From: Fasciola hepatica
Lineage: Eukaryota; Platyhelminthes; Trematoda; Plagiorchiida; Fasciolidae
Direction of reading: 5' to 3'
NCBI GenBank assembly: GCA_948099385.1
Contig: CANUEZ040000165.1
Coordinates: forward strand, 9,332,001 to 9,396,000
DNA: 64,000 bases
The notes beneath the pieces were generated by a model that worked only from the letters and a program-made list of their open reading frames with translations, was not told the origin of the DNA and made no database searches. Below are positions 51,220 through 62,757 of this stretch, one piece after another. Every line of letters starts with the position of its first letter. The stretch's first letter is position 1. The position numbers were made by a program, and so were the translations under genes.

Positions 51220-52550
51220 TCACGTTAGAACCGGTTTATCGATCCTGATTTTGAAGATAGAAAGATTGTAAGTGGGCGAGAAGACGGAAAGAGGAACAGT
51301 GTTCCATAATTTAATGGTCTGGGGATTGAAAGATAGTAGTGCGACATCTAGTGACAGAAACTTGATAAGGATGAGTAGTTTTCTGGGTACACGATGTTCG
51401 GGGGAAAGTTTTGGGAATAGGAGCTGCCGAAGCAAGCTCAGAAGAGCAAAATCCGAAATAGTACCGGTAGAAGAGAGAACGCAGTCACAGCCCGATGATG
51501 GACTAGTGACTGTAGATTGGAAGTTAAAGAAAGGTCGTCGATCATCCGGATGGCCTTTCGTTGAACCCGATCAAGAAGAGAGAGGTAGACGAAGCTCTAC
51601 CCCACACGTGACTGCACTATTCAAGTGCGGGACGGACTTGAGCTTTTTACAGCAAATGAACTGGTGTGAAGAAGCGTCTGGTGAGAAATAGAAAACCAAC
51701 TTTGCGCGCATCACGAGAGGCGATCTGAGATATAAAAGCGGGCCAACACAGAGAAGTTATAGATACGCGAAGAAGAGAGATAGAATCTGTGGAATGCAGC
51801 ACAGTTGAATCAAAGGATATATGTGGGGAGAATGAATGATGTTTCAGGAAAACTGAGAGAAGTTTTTAAAGCATTAAATGCAATATGATTGTGGGATCCC
51901 CAGGAGGAGATATATTCGAGGTCGGACTCTAAAGATGCGCTGATTGCACTGCGTTCACGATCGACGTTGGTGTTGGCATGGCGGGGAGTGCGGTAAGGAA
52001 GGGAAGAATGGAGGATGGCGTCATCGGCAAAGGAATAGATTAGGTTGGAAGTAGTGGATAAAGGACCATTAACAAATAAAAGAAAGAGAGTGGGCGCAAG
52101 TAATGAACCCTGGGGAACAACAGCGTTCACAAGAAATGGCTGGGACAGAACTCCATCAACTCGGGCGGAGATGGTTTGCTTACTGAGGAAACTTGATGTC
52201 CACGATACGAGAGCGGAGGAGAAGTCGAACGTGGGCAGTTTCGCCAGAAGACCTTGGTGCCAAACTCGGTCAAAGGCCCCAGAGATGTCGAGCGAGACCA
52301 TGTATGTTTATCCGTGGTTGTCGACTGCGGCCGATCAGGGGTGTGAGATGAGAGCCAGGATATCACCGGTGGAATGGCGAGGTCGGAATTCGAATTGGCG
52401 ACCACTCGGTAGTCCTTCGCGTTCGAGAAACATACGCAGTTGGTCGGAGATGACAGTTTCGAATATTTTCGAAATAGCAGGTGTGAGGGAAATAGGACGA
52501 TAGGTAGTCGGGTCAGAAAGATCGCCGCGTTTGGGAACAGGAAAGATCTA
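51220..52550 (-). pseudogene. Family F reverse transcriptase and C-terminus
   Basis: Minus strand: REGLPSGRQFEFRPRHSTGD then two stops, MVSLDISGAFDRVWHQGLL (from 52301), VVPQGSLLAPTLFLLFVNG and SFADDAILHSSL (catalytic FADD near 52022-52033), SWGSHNHIAFNALKT, a decayed stretch, and TIKLWNTVPLSVFSP near 51300 as the terminus. The PQG and FADD motifs are intact. The motif style is closer to I/Jockey-type elements than to the CR1-like families here; the clade is not certain. Confidence 0.7.
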
Positions 52551-53111
52551 GGCGTATTTCCAGGGAATCGGAAAAGTAGAAAGTTGGACAGAGAGACAAA
52601 AGACGACGTAAGAGAGGGGGAAATTCAGGAACACACATTTTAGGGACAATGGGTGGTCTACCGTCCGACCGGATAGTTTGCATGCGTCCAGAGAACGCAG
52701 CGCTTGGCGAACCTTTCTAGCGCTAATATGAGATTGAAAATGGGAACCAGAGGCAAGAGAAGGAACCGGAGGAGTAGGACAAATGAGTAAGATAGAGTTG
52801 GGAGCAAACCGGAAAGCAAAAGCCTGGGCTTTCTCATGTGGTTCACAAACAGGATCAACAGAAGAATTACAGATGGGAGGGGAATTGGAAGGGCAAAAAT
52901 TGCGGGAGACCGCTTTGGCAAGGGATCAAAAGTCCGGCTACCAGTGGCAATTAAGAGTAATCGTTCGGCTTTTCGGCGAACGAAGCGTTCTTTGGATCTC
53001 TGTATGGTTGACGAGCGTTTGTCCCTGGCTTGCACGAAGCGGCGGAGGGAGTCGGGATTGGGAGAGCGGTGCCAGCGGCGAAACGTTGCATGCTTCAAGC
53101 GTACTGCACGA

Positions 53112-54030
53112 TCACATGCGTGGCTGAACTACTCGAGGGATTCGGGTTTGGAAAAGTCGTATACCTCGTAGAATAATGTCATTGAAGTTAGAAACAGAAA
53201 CGTCTGAAATAAAGCAGCAATCGTTCCAAGGATAGGAGGCTAGGAAATCGCGAAAACCATCCCAGTTGGCTGAACTGTAGCTCCAAAATGTGGGTGGACG
53301 ATGGGGGTCGGTGAGATTGATGGAACAGGAGATTATACGGCGGTCAGATGAGCCAAGTGGAAGAAGAGCAGAGATGCCTGAGAGCAGAAGTGAGAATAAG
53401 ATCAAGGGTATGGGCACGATCGCCAGCTCGATCGGGAATACGTGTGGGGAGGTCAACAAGTTGGCACAGGTTGTTGACCACGGCGAAATGTTCGGCTTCG
53501 CACCCCAGAGCCGAAGTGTCCGATGAGTGAATCAACCAATCTTGATTGTGAACATTAAAATCTCCTAAGATGGTGATATGGCAGTTGGGATCTGCAACAA
53601 ACAAGTGCTCAATGTTCGAAGATAAGAAATCACAGATCGATGATTTTCTACTGTTGGGTGAACGGTAAACAACACAAAAGTGGTGATTAAAACAAGAAAG
53701 TCGGAGCTTCAGCCACATCAACTGGAATTCATGACCGGAAAAGTCAAAGTGTCAGGGCCGAACAAGGTTTGGAGTGTATCGAAAAGTCAAGGTTCTGGAT
53801 TCTGGATGCGGCGACTAACTGGTGGATAAAGACAGACACCAACTTTAGGTGAAAAAGAGGAGTGAAAGGTATGGTTGGGAAATTGGAGGTGGATGGTGTC
53901 TGATGAGGGGGAGATTTCGGTTTCGGTTAAAAACAGGATAAGAGGAGAGGAAGATTAGAGAAATCAGTGTACAGAATCGATATTATGGTTCATTCCGCGA
54001 GTGTTAATGAGGGTGATGTGTTCACGCTTG
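53112..54030 (-). pseudogene. Family F endonuclease
   Basis: Minus strand: ITLINTRGMNHNIDSV near 54020, ILFLTETEIS (endonuclease Glu), then FCVVYRSPNS, ITILGDFNVHNQDWLIHS (about 53590-53537) and LVDLPTRIPDR with HTLDLILTS. A further frame has PLGSSDRRIIS near 53350. All main endonuclease blocks are visible in order but in different frames. Confidence 0.7.
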
Positions 54031-54239
54031 TTTTCCGAGTGAGCAGAGCGAGTGCGGCTGTCGTTGTGTGTTTTCATGATCCGTAGCGTGTAGGAATGCG
54101 GCAACCATGATCCTGAGACTTAAAGTGGCAAACCACATAAGGCCCCAGTAGATCAGGCGTGGTAGTGAGCCGGGCGACAGCAGGGCTGTCTACCACCGAG
54201 GATTCGCAAGAAGAGCCGTGATGTCCTTCTGTGTGAACG

Positions 54240-54848
54240 GTAGGAAAGTAAGTCAGGTTGGCATCGTATCCAAACCAGTTGCTAGTATTACTCTCCGTCA
54301 CTCATCCAACGCTTACGCTGGTCGAGGTTGTGTTGATCACATCTCCACTCCGACAAGTTTGAAAACACAGATGCCTTCCTTAGGTCCACCATCTGTTTTT
54401 CTTGGTCTTCAGCCTTCGACTCAGTCGACCGCATAGGTCTCTGGCGCTGTTTTTTGTCGAAGGACGAATCAGAGGAATTCGTTTTCATCATGAGGTCCCT
54501 GTACACGAATAGCAGAAGCAAAGTACGGGCTTACGGTGATCTTTCACCCGAATTTACCGTGAAAAGTGATGTACGTCAGGCTTATCTTATCTCCTTAACT
54601 TTGTGATTGATATGCTCCTTCAGATCGCCCTTTTATCATGCGGGGATAGTGGTACTGAGCTTTACCCAGGTGAATAAGTGTTGGACCTTGAACACGCAGA
54701 GGTCATCGTTCTTTTGCTTGGAGATCCAAGCAAGTTTGCAAGCTTCTGTGGACAGTGTGAACAACTGTGCAGCAATGTTTTATATGCGTTTTGCACTCTG
54801 AAAGTGCAAGATGCTGTAGCAGGACTAAGTTGGTCCAGTAACATCATC
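54240..54848 (+). pseudogene. RTE-2 reverse transcriptase, part 2
   Basis: After element F the RTE-2 RT resumes: VGIVSKPVASITLRHSS, YAGRGCVDHISTPT, a region matching the first RT strand with a stop after STQSTA, SLYTNSRSKVRAYGD in another frame, and LDLEHAEVIVLLLGDPSKF where YADD has become HAEV. It ends at about 54848, where the minus-strand RTE-1 copy begins. Inactive. Confidence 0.6.
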
Positions 54849-56575
54849 GGGCAGCATTAAACAGCAGGGAAAGCCCCACTGACCACTGCCTTTCTCGCCA
54901 AGTTGCACGCTGAATTAGAAGGTATGAATATACAAGATGGACAGGGAGTGGGCCTACACAGGTGGGAAAAGGAAAGAGCGCCCTAGTACCCAACACACGG
55001 ACTACACAGTCTAACTGTACAAACGTACATTGATCAATCATTTTGATCCAACGGAAAGTGACAGCACGGTCGCCACTGTTCACGGTCCGCAGCCATATTC
55101 ATCAGTGTATCCAGCCAACTGGTAGACGGATCTTTTGGATCCCAGCCGCGAAGGTGTAAGGCACTTCTAAGTTCGCTGTACATTTTTTCATTTCTCGTTG
55201 TCAAGTCATCTGTTGACCTCTATGTGGTTTCTTCCACTCCCGAGGACGAACGGAAAACAGGGCACGGTACGGTAGGCGTGTGTTTGCCGTACGTAACACA
55301 TGCCCTAATCATCGAAGTCTACTAAGCTGGATACGCTGTGACAAAACGTTCTCCGAATTAGTACCAAATACTCGCTTTCTGACCTCAGTATTGCTTACTC
55401 GGTCATTCCATCCAATCTTAACAATACTACGCAAGCATCGGTGGTCGAAAATCTGAAGACGATGAATATATTCTGCACTCAGACTCCAGGTTTCGCAAAC
55501 ATACAACAAAACTGAACGCACTGCGGCACCGTACACGTGACCTTTCAACTTCAGTGAAATATCAGGTCAGCGCCACAAGTGTTTCAGCCCAGCGTACGCC
55601 GCTCGAGCCTTCGATGTACGCCTGTCTGCCTCTACTACAGTGCTCCCATCCGTCGTCACGCTGCTACCGAGGTAACTAAAGCGTTCAACAATTGTTAGCA
55701 CCTCCCCATCGAGCATGAAGCTCGTAATCGTTAATATTCAGTTTTGCAACATCACTTTACACTTTGAAGATGTAAAGGGCATGCCGAATGGAGCTACAGC
55801 TCTTGCGAGTCTATCTGGTGCGCGTTGCACATGCTCCGTGCATTCGAACAAGCAGACAATGTCGTCTGCGTAATCTAGATCGAACAGCTTCTCACTATTT
55901 TCTAGTTCGATTCCCACATCGTGGATATCTCGCAAGGCATTCTCCAATATTTCGTCCATGACGAAGTTAAGTAGGAATGGAGAAATAGTATACTCTTGTT
56001 CAACAATGCTCGTCGTTTCGAATGGACTAGATAGTTTACCGTAAACCCTCACGCGCCCGGAGTGTGAGAGTACAGCGACCTCAGTAGATTCACGAACTTC
56101 TGGGGCATACTTTTCAGGTGAAGAACACTGAATAGCGCTGATCGGTCAACTGAATCAATGGCGCCTTTCAAGTCGAGGAAACCCATTATTGTCGGTCGAC
56201 GGTGGGTGTGACGCGCCTCTAGTAATTGACGAAGAGTAAAAATCTGGTTGATGCAACCTCGACCTGGGCGGAATCGGGCTTGCTGTTCATGGGCGTTCCT
56301 CTCGTGAGCCGTTGTGAGACGACGCAGCAAAATCGAGGCTAATACTTTGGTGACTATCGGAATCAAGCTATTCCCACGATGTTTACTACGGTCACTGCGT
56401 ATTCCTTTCTGGAAGATGGGAATAATCAATGACTCATCCCATATTAACGGGATACGTTCCTCTTTCCAAACGTCACAAAACAAAGTGGTAAGTGATATTA
56501 TCAACGCACCACCACCCATTTTGAAAAGAACTGAAAGGAGTTCGTCAGGACCGGCCATTCACGTAAACCCAAGTA
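54849..56575 (-). mobile_element. RTE-1 copy, minus strand, 5'-truncated
   Basis: The 3' end at 54849 (CATCATCGGGCAGCATTAAAC on the plus strand) mirrors the RTE-1 end at 46606. Reading leftward from 56575: PDELLSVLFKMGGGALI, SLIPIVTKVLASILL, RFRPGRGCINQIFTL, LDLKGAIDSVDRSALFSVL, LDYADDIVCLFECTE (YADD intact), FDHRCLRSIVKIGWNDRVS and the terminal region. Frameshifts lie near 56045 and 55740-55550. It is truncated in front of the RT. Confidence 0.8.
55309..56558 (-). pseudogene. RTE reverse transcriptase (minus-strand RTE-1 copy)
   Basis: Three long frames cover the RT: 56558-56049, 56052-55738 and 55548-55309. They parallel RTE-1 closely (for example LRRLTTAHERNAHEQQARFR versus LHRLTSARERNAREQQAGFR). 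The catalytic YADD is kept. The breaks between frames are indels, and part of the thumb between 55738 and 55548 is decayed. Confidence 0.75.
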
Positions 56576-56639
56576 GACACACCAGACAGACAATGAGGCG
56601 CGGCTACTGTCAAAACAAAGGATAGTACCGGTCAGACAG

Positions 56640-57250
56640 CCGAAGTAATGGGTGCGGTAATTGGTTTTGATCTGTATGCACGCTTGAGATGACCATTTTT
56701 AACAGGCCTTGCAAGTGACATCTTTGGCACGACACGTTGTACAGGGGTGCTTAGAATAACCACAAAAATAGCAGTTATCTTTATTAATAGCAGACACGGT
56801 TGGTTAGGTCTCAGTTGATGGGTTGACTGGTCTTGCCACTGATGCGGAGTAAACCACAGTGGCAGAAGAGTAATAAAGCGTTCTTAGTTGCGTAGGTCTG
56901 CAATATTTTCCGTGCAACCTCAGGTGATCCAGCCATATCACATGCCATTTGGAAATTCAGAGCAGATTGTTCCGGAAGTTTTATTCGAATGGAATTGGAT
57001 TGAAGATCGGTAGTAAAAGCATCACGCATAGCATCGTCACGATATTCTTCGGCAGCTATAGGACGAAAATCATAGTCCTTTGTGAATGTTTTGATGTTCT
57101 GAATGAACTGGTCACTGCTCTGCCCAATCTCTTGTTTACACGTGGAAGGAAGATAACCAGCGAAAACCGCATTTTTGGGCGGACTTACAGAGATTGGAAA
57201 GTTGAAATGGTGCTGCCTAAAGTCTGACATTCGGAAACTTGTTCTCAAAA
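56640..57250 (-). pseudogene. Ty3/gypsy gag remnant with zinc-knuckle region
   Basis: The minus-strand frame 57248-56811 reads STCKQEIGQSSDQFIQNIKT, TKDYDFRPIAAEEYRDDAMR, DAFTTDLQSNSIRIKLPEQ and NFQMACDMAGSPEVARKI, a gypsy gag core distinct from that at 40656. Further left, CYFCGYSKHPCTTCRAKD and CKAC (about 56790-56715) form the zinc-knuckle region in another frame. It ends near 56640, close to the truncated RTE copy. Gag packages element RNA (family knowledge). No pol follows. Confidence 0.65.
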
Positions 57251-57620
57251 ATCCAGAGAGAGAAAATTAACCAGCATGTCAAGTTTGTCGGTTTCTTCGG
57301 CTTGTACTTGTTTCGGGACCACGTTGAAGGTCCGCAGTCATTATGTCCACCGTTTGAATGCATAGAAAGCGTTTATTATCAGCGTCAAATTTATCCGGGA
57401 ACGGATAACGGCCCATTTGTTTGTTCTTTTATACTAGTTGAGTAAACTGTAACGTCAGTCGTCGATTAAGTTCGTAATGAATGTAAAAGACTCCGATCCA
57501 GAATATAACGCTTTACTGAACTGGTATGAAGCATGCATCAGGCGAGACGCAAAAAAAACAGTAACGTGAATACAACGTATAAAATAAGACCATAGAATGG
57601 GGAGTGAATTAGCATCACAA
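57251..57620. other. No gene recognised
   Basis: Short frames only; no motif or repeat was identified. Confidence 0.3.
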
Positions 57621-57685
57621 GCACAAAGTTCGGCAAGTGTCTCATTGGAAATCCACATTTACATTAATCGAACATCAAAATGGCC
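57621..57685 (-). repeat. Conserved block, copy 2 (minus)
   Basis: On the minus strand GGCCATTTTGATGTTCGATT, ATGTGGATTTCCAATGA, CACTTGCCGAACTTTGTG: the same order as the SF3B5 5' flank at 49108-49168. Similarity stops before the acceptor-like end. Confidence 0.55.
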
Positions 57686-57701
57686 ATTAACTGCCTGCTC
57701 A

Positions 57702-57975
57702 CTACACTGCCCTCCCCCAACGGAATAACACTGTCCGCAGTGTTATGCACTCCTTCATCACACACAAACTAGGAGCATTCGGTTCACCGGGACATTTCAC
57801 TGGGCAGGCCATTTCACAAAATCGTTGTCGATCAAGTAGATCGCATCCAAAATCGTTCAATCCCCGAGGCCTCCCACTCTGTTCCGTCCCGTTGGCATGG
57901 TCACGAATATGTAGTATGCAAGAATCTGTGTTCCTCCGCGGGCGTTGGACGGGGGGTTCCTCGTGTTCGATCTGG
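57702..57975 (-). CDS. Possible host exon: Cys-rich segment (hypothetical)
   Basis: On the minus strand, a T-rich run ending TTTTCCAG (AG at 57973-57972) is followed by an open frame of about 90 residues to the stop at 57702. It starts IEHEEPPVQRPRRNTDSC and has seven cysteines, including CEMACPVKCPG and CVMKEC. I do not recognise the family; the spacing would suit an extracellular Cys-rich domain. The acceptor-like end belongs to the conserved block also found before SF3B5. It could be a real terminal exon or a chance frame. Confidence 0.25.
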
Positions 57976-58035
57976 AAAATACAAAAACTTCGTGAACACA
58001 AAGGTCAGTAAGTGTCTCATCGAGAACCCACACTT
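57963..58035 (-). repeat. Conserved block, copy 3 (minus), with splice-acceptor-like end
   Basis: On the minus strand AAGTGTGGGTTCTCGATGA, CACTTACTGACCTTTGTG, TTTTTGTATTTTCCAG and ATCGAACACG align with the SF3B5 5' flank, including the AG and the following ATCGAACAC. One gap of about 10 bases lies in the T-rich part. Confidence 0.6.
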
Positions 58036-58861
58036 GCGGAACCCAGTTGATTGGTTAGTTTGACGATCATCCTTGCATAGTCTGTGTCCGGCATAGATTG
58101 CATATATGATTTTTTACGCACGCTCCAAGAGCTCCGTATTCCGATTTACGATGCAGTAGGTTAAGCGTGATGAGTCATTCTATAAAAAGAGTGAAAGCAG
58201 TATTATATTTGCTATAGCTTCGAAGGTTTACCGGTGTAGGGTAGTGATGATTTTGTTGAAGCGTTTGGATATCTTAGTGAACTTGGACAAACCAATAAGA
58301 CGGAAGATAGACGGTCACATCTGTATCAATTATTGTTACATTTCCAAGCAACTAATTCCATGTTTTCCGCGTAATGTTATACACTTGCAAACGATAGGAA
58401 TATACGAAAGAAATTCCCGCAGTGATTTTATTGTCTGCGTGCAATATGTGGTAAAAAGAGAATACGGAGATAACCGGTCATTTCCTAGCATGGAAATTGT
58501 AGATTATCATTATCTGAAAATTTTAAATCAACTGCCATGGATGTTATAGAGATAACAGTCTGATGTTTACAGTAAGCAAAGTTATCCACCGTGACATTTC
58601 ATCTGCTCTTGCCACACTGGTCGTGCAGAAATACCACCGGACCAGTATCATCCCAGTTCTCCAAAAGATTTATGCAGTCTTCAGCCGAAATTGTCGACAA
58701 GCTTTACTTTATCTGAAATTGTATTATGACCTTCGCAGAAAACAGAGGTCATACGCCTAAGAGATCTGAATTTCTTGTTGAGTGCCATCGTCCGTGTATT
58801 CAGAGCAGCTACTGTGTGTGACGTCAGCAACGAGTGATCAATAATGTTACCTGATATCGCA
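58036..58861. other. Sparse region with unassigned short frames
   Basis: A TATAAAAAGAG stretch near 58181 lies about 65 bp before a 100-residue frame (ATG 58247, ends 58549). That frame has no family I recognise (KPIRRKIDGHICINYCY...). A second 65-residue frame at 58563-58760 is likewise unknown. Nothing supports either as a gene beyond being open. Confidence 0.2.
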
Positions 58862-58985
58862 TGTTGGAGATGGTGGCAGACAGCAACCCACTTGCGTTTG
58901 GTTCTTTACTACACCTAACCTACTGGGACCTTATGTGGTTTTGCGCTCCAAGTCGGGGGCTCTGGTCACCGGCTATCCCCAGTAG
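58862..58985 (+). repeat. Fragment similar to the family F 5' region
   Basis: GGCAGACAGC, CCTACTGGGACCTTATGTGG and TTTTGCGCTCCAAGTC match, in the same order, the minus strand at about 54182-54100 (GGTAGACAGC, CTACTGGGGCCTTATGTGG, TTTGCC...AAGTC). Probably the start of a family F or related element; no coding part follows. Confidence 0.45.
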
Positions 58986-59228
58986 TGCAGTGGGCCTTTG
59001 AGTCTGCAGCTTAATCCCTCCACTGCACTCGTGCGGATGCATGTAATAAGAAAGTCAAACCAACCTTCATGTGAAACAATGTCAATGCTGTTGTGTTTAG
59101 CTTGAACGGTTATGTGCTCAGACAGACGTTCGCGCACGCATATGCACAGTTGATCCATGTCCCTTGCACTCACGGACACGCCTGTGTAACCTACTCAGAC
59201 AGATCGCCACTCCCATCTTTATCGGTGT
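58986..59228. other. No gene recognised
   Basis: No motif or repeat identified. Confidence 0.3.
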
Positions 59229-59304
59229 AAGTGTTGATGCTTGCTTATGCACTTACTGAGCCCCGGTTCGCCGAGTTTTCTTTCTGTCTTTGCAGATCGT
59301 ACAC
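59229..59304 (+). repeat. Conserved block, copy 4, with splice-acceptor-like end
   Basis: AAGTGTTGATG, CACTTACTGAGC, GGTTCGCCGAGTTTTC, TTTCTGTCTTTGCAG and ATCGTACACG parallel the SF3B5 5' flank, ending in an AG at 59294-59295. No recognisable reading frame starts downstream. Confidence 0.5.
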
Positions 59305-61299
59305 GTGCAAACCCCACGGAAGACACTGCATCCAACATACTACACATGCAGTAGTGCGCACACATACACAGTTGACGTAATTTTTATTTCGTCCCGGACG
59401 GCATGGACCAATAAGACTGTACCACGAGCTGACCGACCTTGAACGGCTGTACACTTGGTTTACGCTTTCACTTGCATACAAAGTTGACTCACACACTTGC
59501 GTGTGTGTTTGCGTTTTCATTTGTTTGCTTGTACCCGCGCCTGTCGTAAGTTGCTACTGAAAACACGTTCATCCGTAGAAGCGTGCCTTCCTTCTGCCTA
59601 CCGATTTTGGAACATAAAAAATGCGTTATGCGGAATAATAATATCGTACCATTCGGTGCGTTGTTTGAACTGATGAGTATGTAAACTCGGTTGACTTATC
59701 ACGTTTTTTGCACATTAAACGCGTTCGTCAGCCTCTCCCACAGCTTCTGAACCACCTGTTTGTTACCAGGCCGTATGCAAACACGTTGGTCAGACTGATA
59801 TTTCTCATGTCCAATAGACAAAGCGGTTGGTGTGTATTCACGAGAGTATGCAAGAGCAACGGTCAAATAGCAACCGCACTTCGCAGTCAGCGTGATGAGC
59901 GAATAAGTGAAGTTGAGTCTTGCTACAAGTAAATTTGCCGCCGCGGATAGGGGAAATCGACTTCGATGGTGACCCATGGTTGATTCTTGGCGGCCGTCCT
60001 ATACGGAGTCAAGCGACGTCGAATGTGTTGCTGATCAATCTGGATCAAGATCGGATGATGTATAGTGCGCCAGGGCATTCATACAGCAAATACCACAAGT
60101 CTTCAAGGACGTCGCAAAGGTTAACATGAAAAAGTATTGTGATGGAGGAAAACCTAGTGAATCACCGGGGTTTGACATTTATCACTGTTGTCAGACTCGA
60201 TAGTGAATTGAGACATATATACATTGCAGCAGATATCAAACACAATCACTACATTAATATCACATATGTGTTTCGCACCAAAGTTTATCCAACTCGACTT
60301 TCTCTTAGCTCTACTTGATGCTTTTGCTCTAAGTTTGTGTTCTGAGGTGGGTAAATAGGCTGTCATTATTGACGATCACAAACCATCTCGAATTTTTCAA
60401 TTTACAATCGGAAACTCGTGTTTAACATAGTGATCATGCTCTTATTACCGTTAAACCCAGAATTTACTCAAGTTCTGCTAACTCGTTATTTGTCTAGACG
60501 AAACAAAAAAAGGTCACTACTAGAAATTTACCCCTCCCCCTAATTAAAGTTGCTTTTCTAAACGATCTATTTTCACAGCGTCTTCCAGGTTTTCATTTGA
60601 ATGCTTCCTTTACCCCATAGAGTTATTTACGGTGACAGCGAATGTGATGCTTGACTTGTTTTGTCCATGGAAAGGGTATTTTTTAACTGCGGCAGGATAG
60701 CTTCTCCGCTATTAAAGTCCCTGACGAGCCTAAGAGAACAAGCCTACAAACTACACGGCTAGACCTCTGTCATGCGTCACTCTAGCCTAATCAGTCAGGC
60801 GATACAACGATTGAATAAGTCTGTTGCCAACTATTGTGTTCGTAAACATCAGCAGCAGAAGTTGTGATTGTTGTACTCCATTTATTTGTACGAATATAAA
60901 CGTAACCCGACCGTAACTAGTGAGAAAACCGCAAGCAAGTGATGAAGCGAGTAAAGGAGCTTCGCTACATGTGTTCTCAAGCGCAAACAAAAAGAGGTCG
61001 ATTGATTAGTCAATGCTTTCCACGCTGAAGCGTGACTAAATATCAGTACCAAGAAGGGGTATGTCCATGTATGAGAGGGATATTGGGTGGTTGTTCGCGT
61101 AGTATGCGTGAATTTAATCAGAGACAACACCAATCAGTTTTTGAGTACCGCAAACAGTAAAATTCTTTAGCATGGAATCAAGCTGCTGTAAGACCAGCGG
61201 GTCCGGTCAAGCAACGCCAATAAAGATGCCAGCAGTTTGAACGCTGCATTTATTCCCCCACCACGGATGTCTAACCATCCTGTGCGCTCTCTGTTCCTT
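59305..61299. other. About 2 kb with no gene recognised
   Basis: Only short frames without motifs, on both strands. No retroelement domain was recognised and no tandem repeat is obvious. Confidence 0.3.
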
Positions 61300-62757
61300 C
61301 CGAGGTTGAATCTTTTTCTTCAGAAGAAGTCTTCCGGCTTCTATGAACCTCAGAAGCCGCTTTCTCTGCTGGCCCAGGTCGGTTATCCTCCACCGTTCCC
61401 GAGTTTGGAGCAAGTCCGCTGACGAACACAATGATTTCACTCATCAACCAATCCGTTGATATCGGCGCTGTGCCTGCCTCCTGGAATCCCGTAACGGTTG
61501 TGCCTATTCCCGAACAATCCACGTCTAACGTTTTGTCGAAACGTTTTCGTCCCATCACCATCACTTTGTCTGAACTCAAGTTGACCGAGCCCGCTATCCT
61601 TAGCCGATTTCGTTCCTCCTTTGTTGCTTCCCGTGATCCTTACCAGTACGCATACGAGCTCGACAGGTGCACTCTGGACCCAGTTGCTTCACTTTGCCAT
61701 TTAATTTCTAAAAGCCTGAAAAATTCCGCGAAATCAACCCGTTGTGTCTTTTTCCATTATTCCTCTGCTTTTGATTCGGTTCCTCGTTCCGTCATTCTCA
61801 AAAATTTCGAGTCTTCTGGCAGTCCGGCTTCTCTGCTTCCGTAGTTAAAAAACTACTTCTTCAACAGAAACTAGCGTACGAAAGTCGGTGACATTTTGTC
61901 AAGTCCCTTAATGAATAACTCTGTTGTCCTTCAGGATGTTCTTTACCCCTACCGTTTGACCACATATAATAACAACTTATTCACTGTCTATCCGGCACGA
62001 CTTTATAAGTATGCCGATGATGTGGTGCTTTGCCAACCAATCTCCAATCAATCCAACTTCACCTCTTTTTCTGAAAACCCATGTAATATTCAGAAACTTT
62101 CGTCCCTTTCTGGCCTATATCTCAACAGTTCAAAATATTTCGAGTGCATATTCAACCTTTTTCAATCTCATCCCAATTAACAATCGGTCATCAACTCTTT
62201 GCCCGCTTCCAGAGTTAACTCGGTCAAGTACTTAGGCGGTACTACAAGCACCAATTCACAGTGGTCTCTTCATATTCAACACAGTTTACGGAGATTTCGG
62301 TGACTCTCTTTTCACATCCACAGAATGAAGCAGTTTGGGTGGAAAACAAGTTGTCATCATTTATTTTGTTCACCAAAGTGTTCTACCAGTCTCACTTTAC
62401 TGCTATCCTGTAATCCTTCTTGGTTTGCCTAAAAGGATTTTCACTTACTACATCGCGGTTTGACTGTTATTATTCGTGTTTCTTTGATTCCCATAGTCTC
62501 TCATCAATAAAAATATGTGATCTACGAGGTTATGTCTGTCAAAACTAGCCGGGAAAATTCTTGCGGACCCAATTCGTCCTCTTAGCCAGGACCTGTTTGT
62601 TTGCCGTTCACATCCTCCCACTCGATCCGAGTTTAGACTTAGCCCGTCCCATATAAATAGTTATCTCAAATCAACAATGCCCTATTTAGCACGTGTTCTC
62701 GTTAGCAAAGTGAATGTCACAGAGGAACTTCGCATCAACCCCGGTGGTCGTACCTGA
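61300..62757 (+). pseudogene. Non-LTR reverse transcriptase remnant (family H)
   Basis: A GPGRLSSTVPEFGA block near 61370, INQSVDIGAVPASWNPVTVV and FRPITITLSELKLTEPAILS lead to FFHYSSAFDSVPRSVILKNF (palm). KYADDVVLCQPIS (about 62007-62045) is the catalytic box, with YADD intact. NSVKYLGGTTS, DFHLLHRGLTVI and a terminus LARVLVSKVNVTEELRINPG with stop at 62755-62757 follow. Several stops and frame changes. The VPQG block is degraded (VVLQDVLYP). Different from families A-F; the endonuclease was not found. Inactive. Confidence 0.7.

Larger units (their letters stand above)
51122..54239 (-). mobile_element. Family F non-LTR element (I/Jockey-like), minus strand, decayed
   Basis: On the minus strand from right to left: a 5' region (54239 to about 54030), endonuclease (about 54030-53120), RT (about 52550-51810) and an ORF2 terminus near 51300-51220. 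It lies between the two parts of RTE-2, which resume across it in the order expected for an RT domain. Both ends are approximate. Frameshifts and stops are numerous. Confidence 0.6.

Noticed and set aside
55009..55083. Minus-strand short frame starting MNSGDRAVTF as a separate gene
   Set aside because: It is the RTE-1 3' UTR, matched by 46360-46548 on the plus strand.
61207..61440. Minus-strand 77-residue basic frame as a gene
   Set aside because: It is antisense to the start of the family-H RT remnant.
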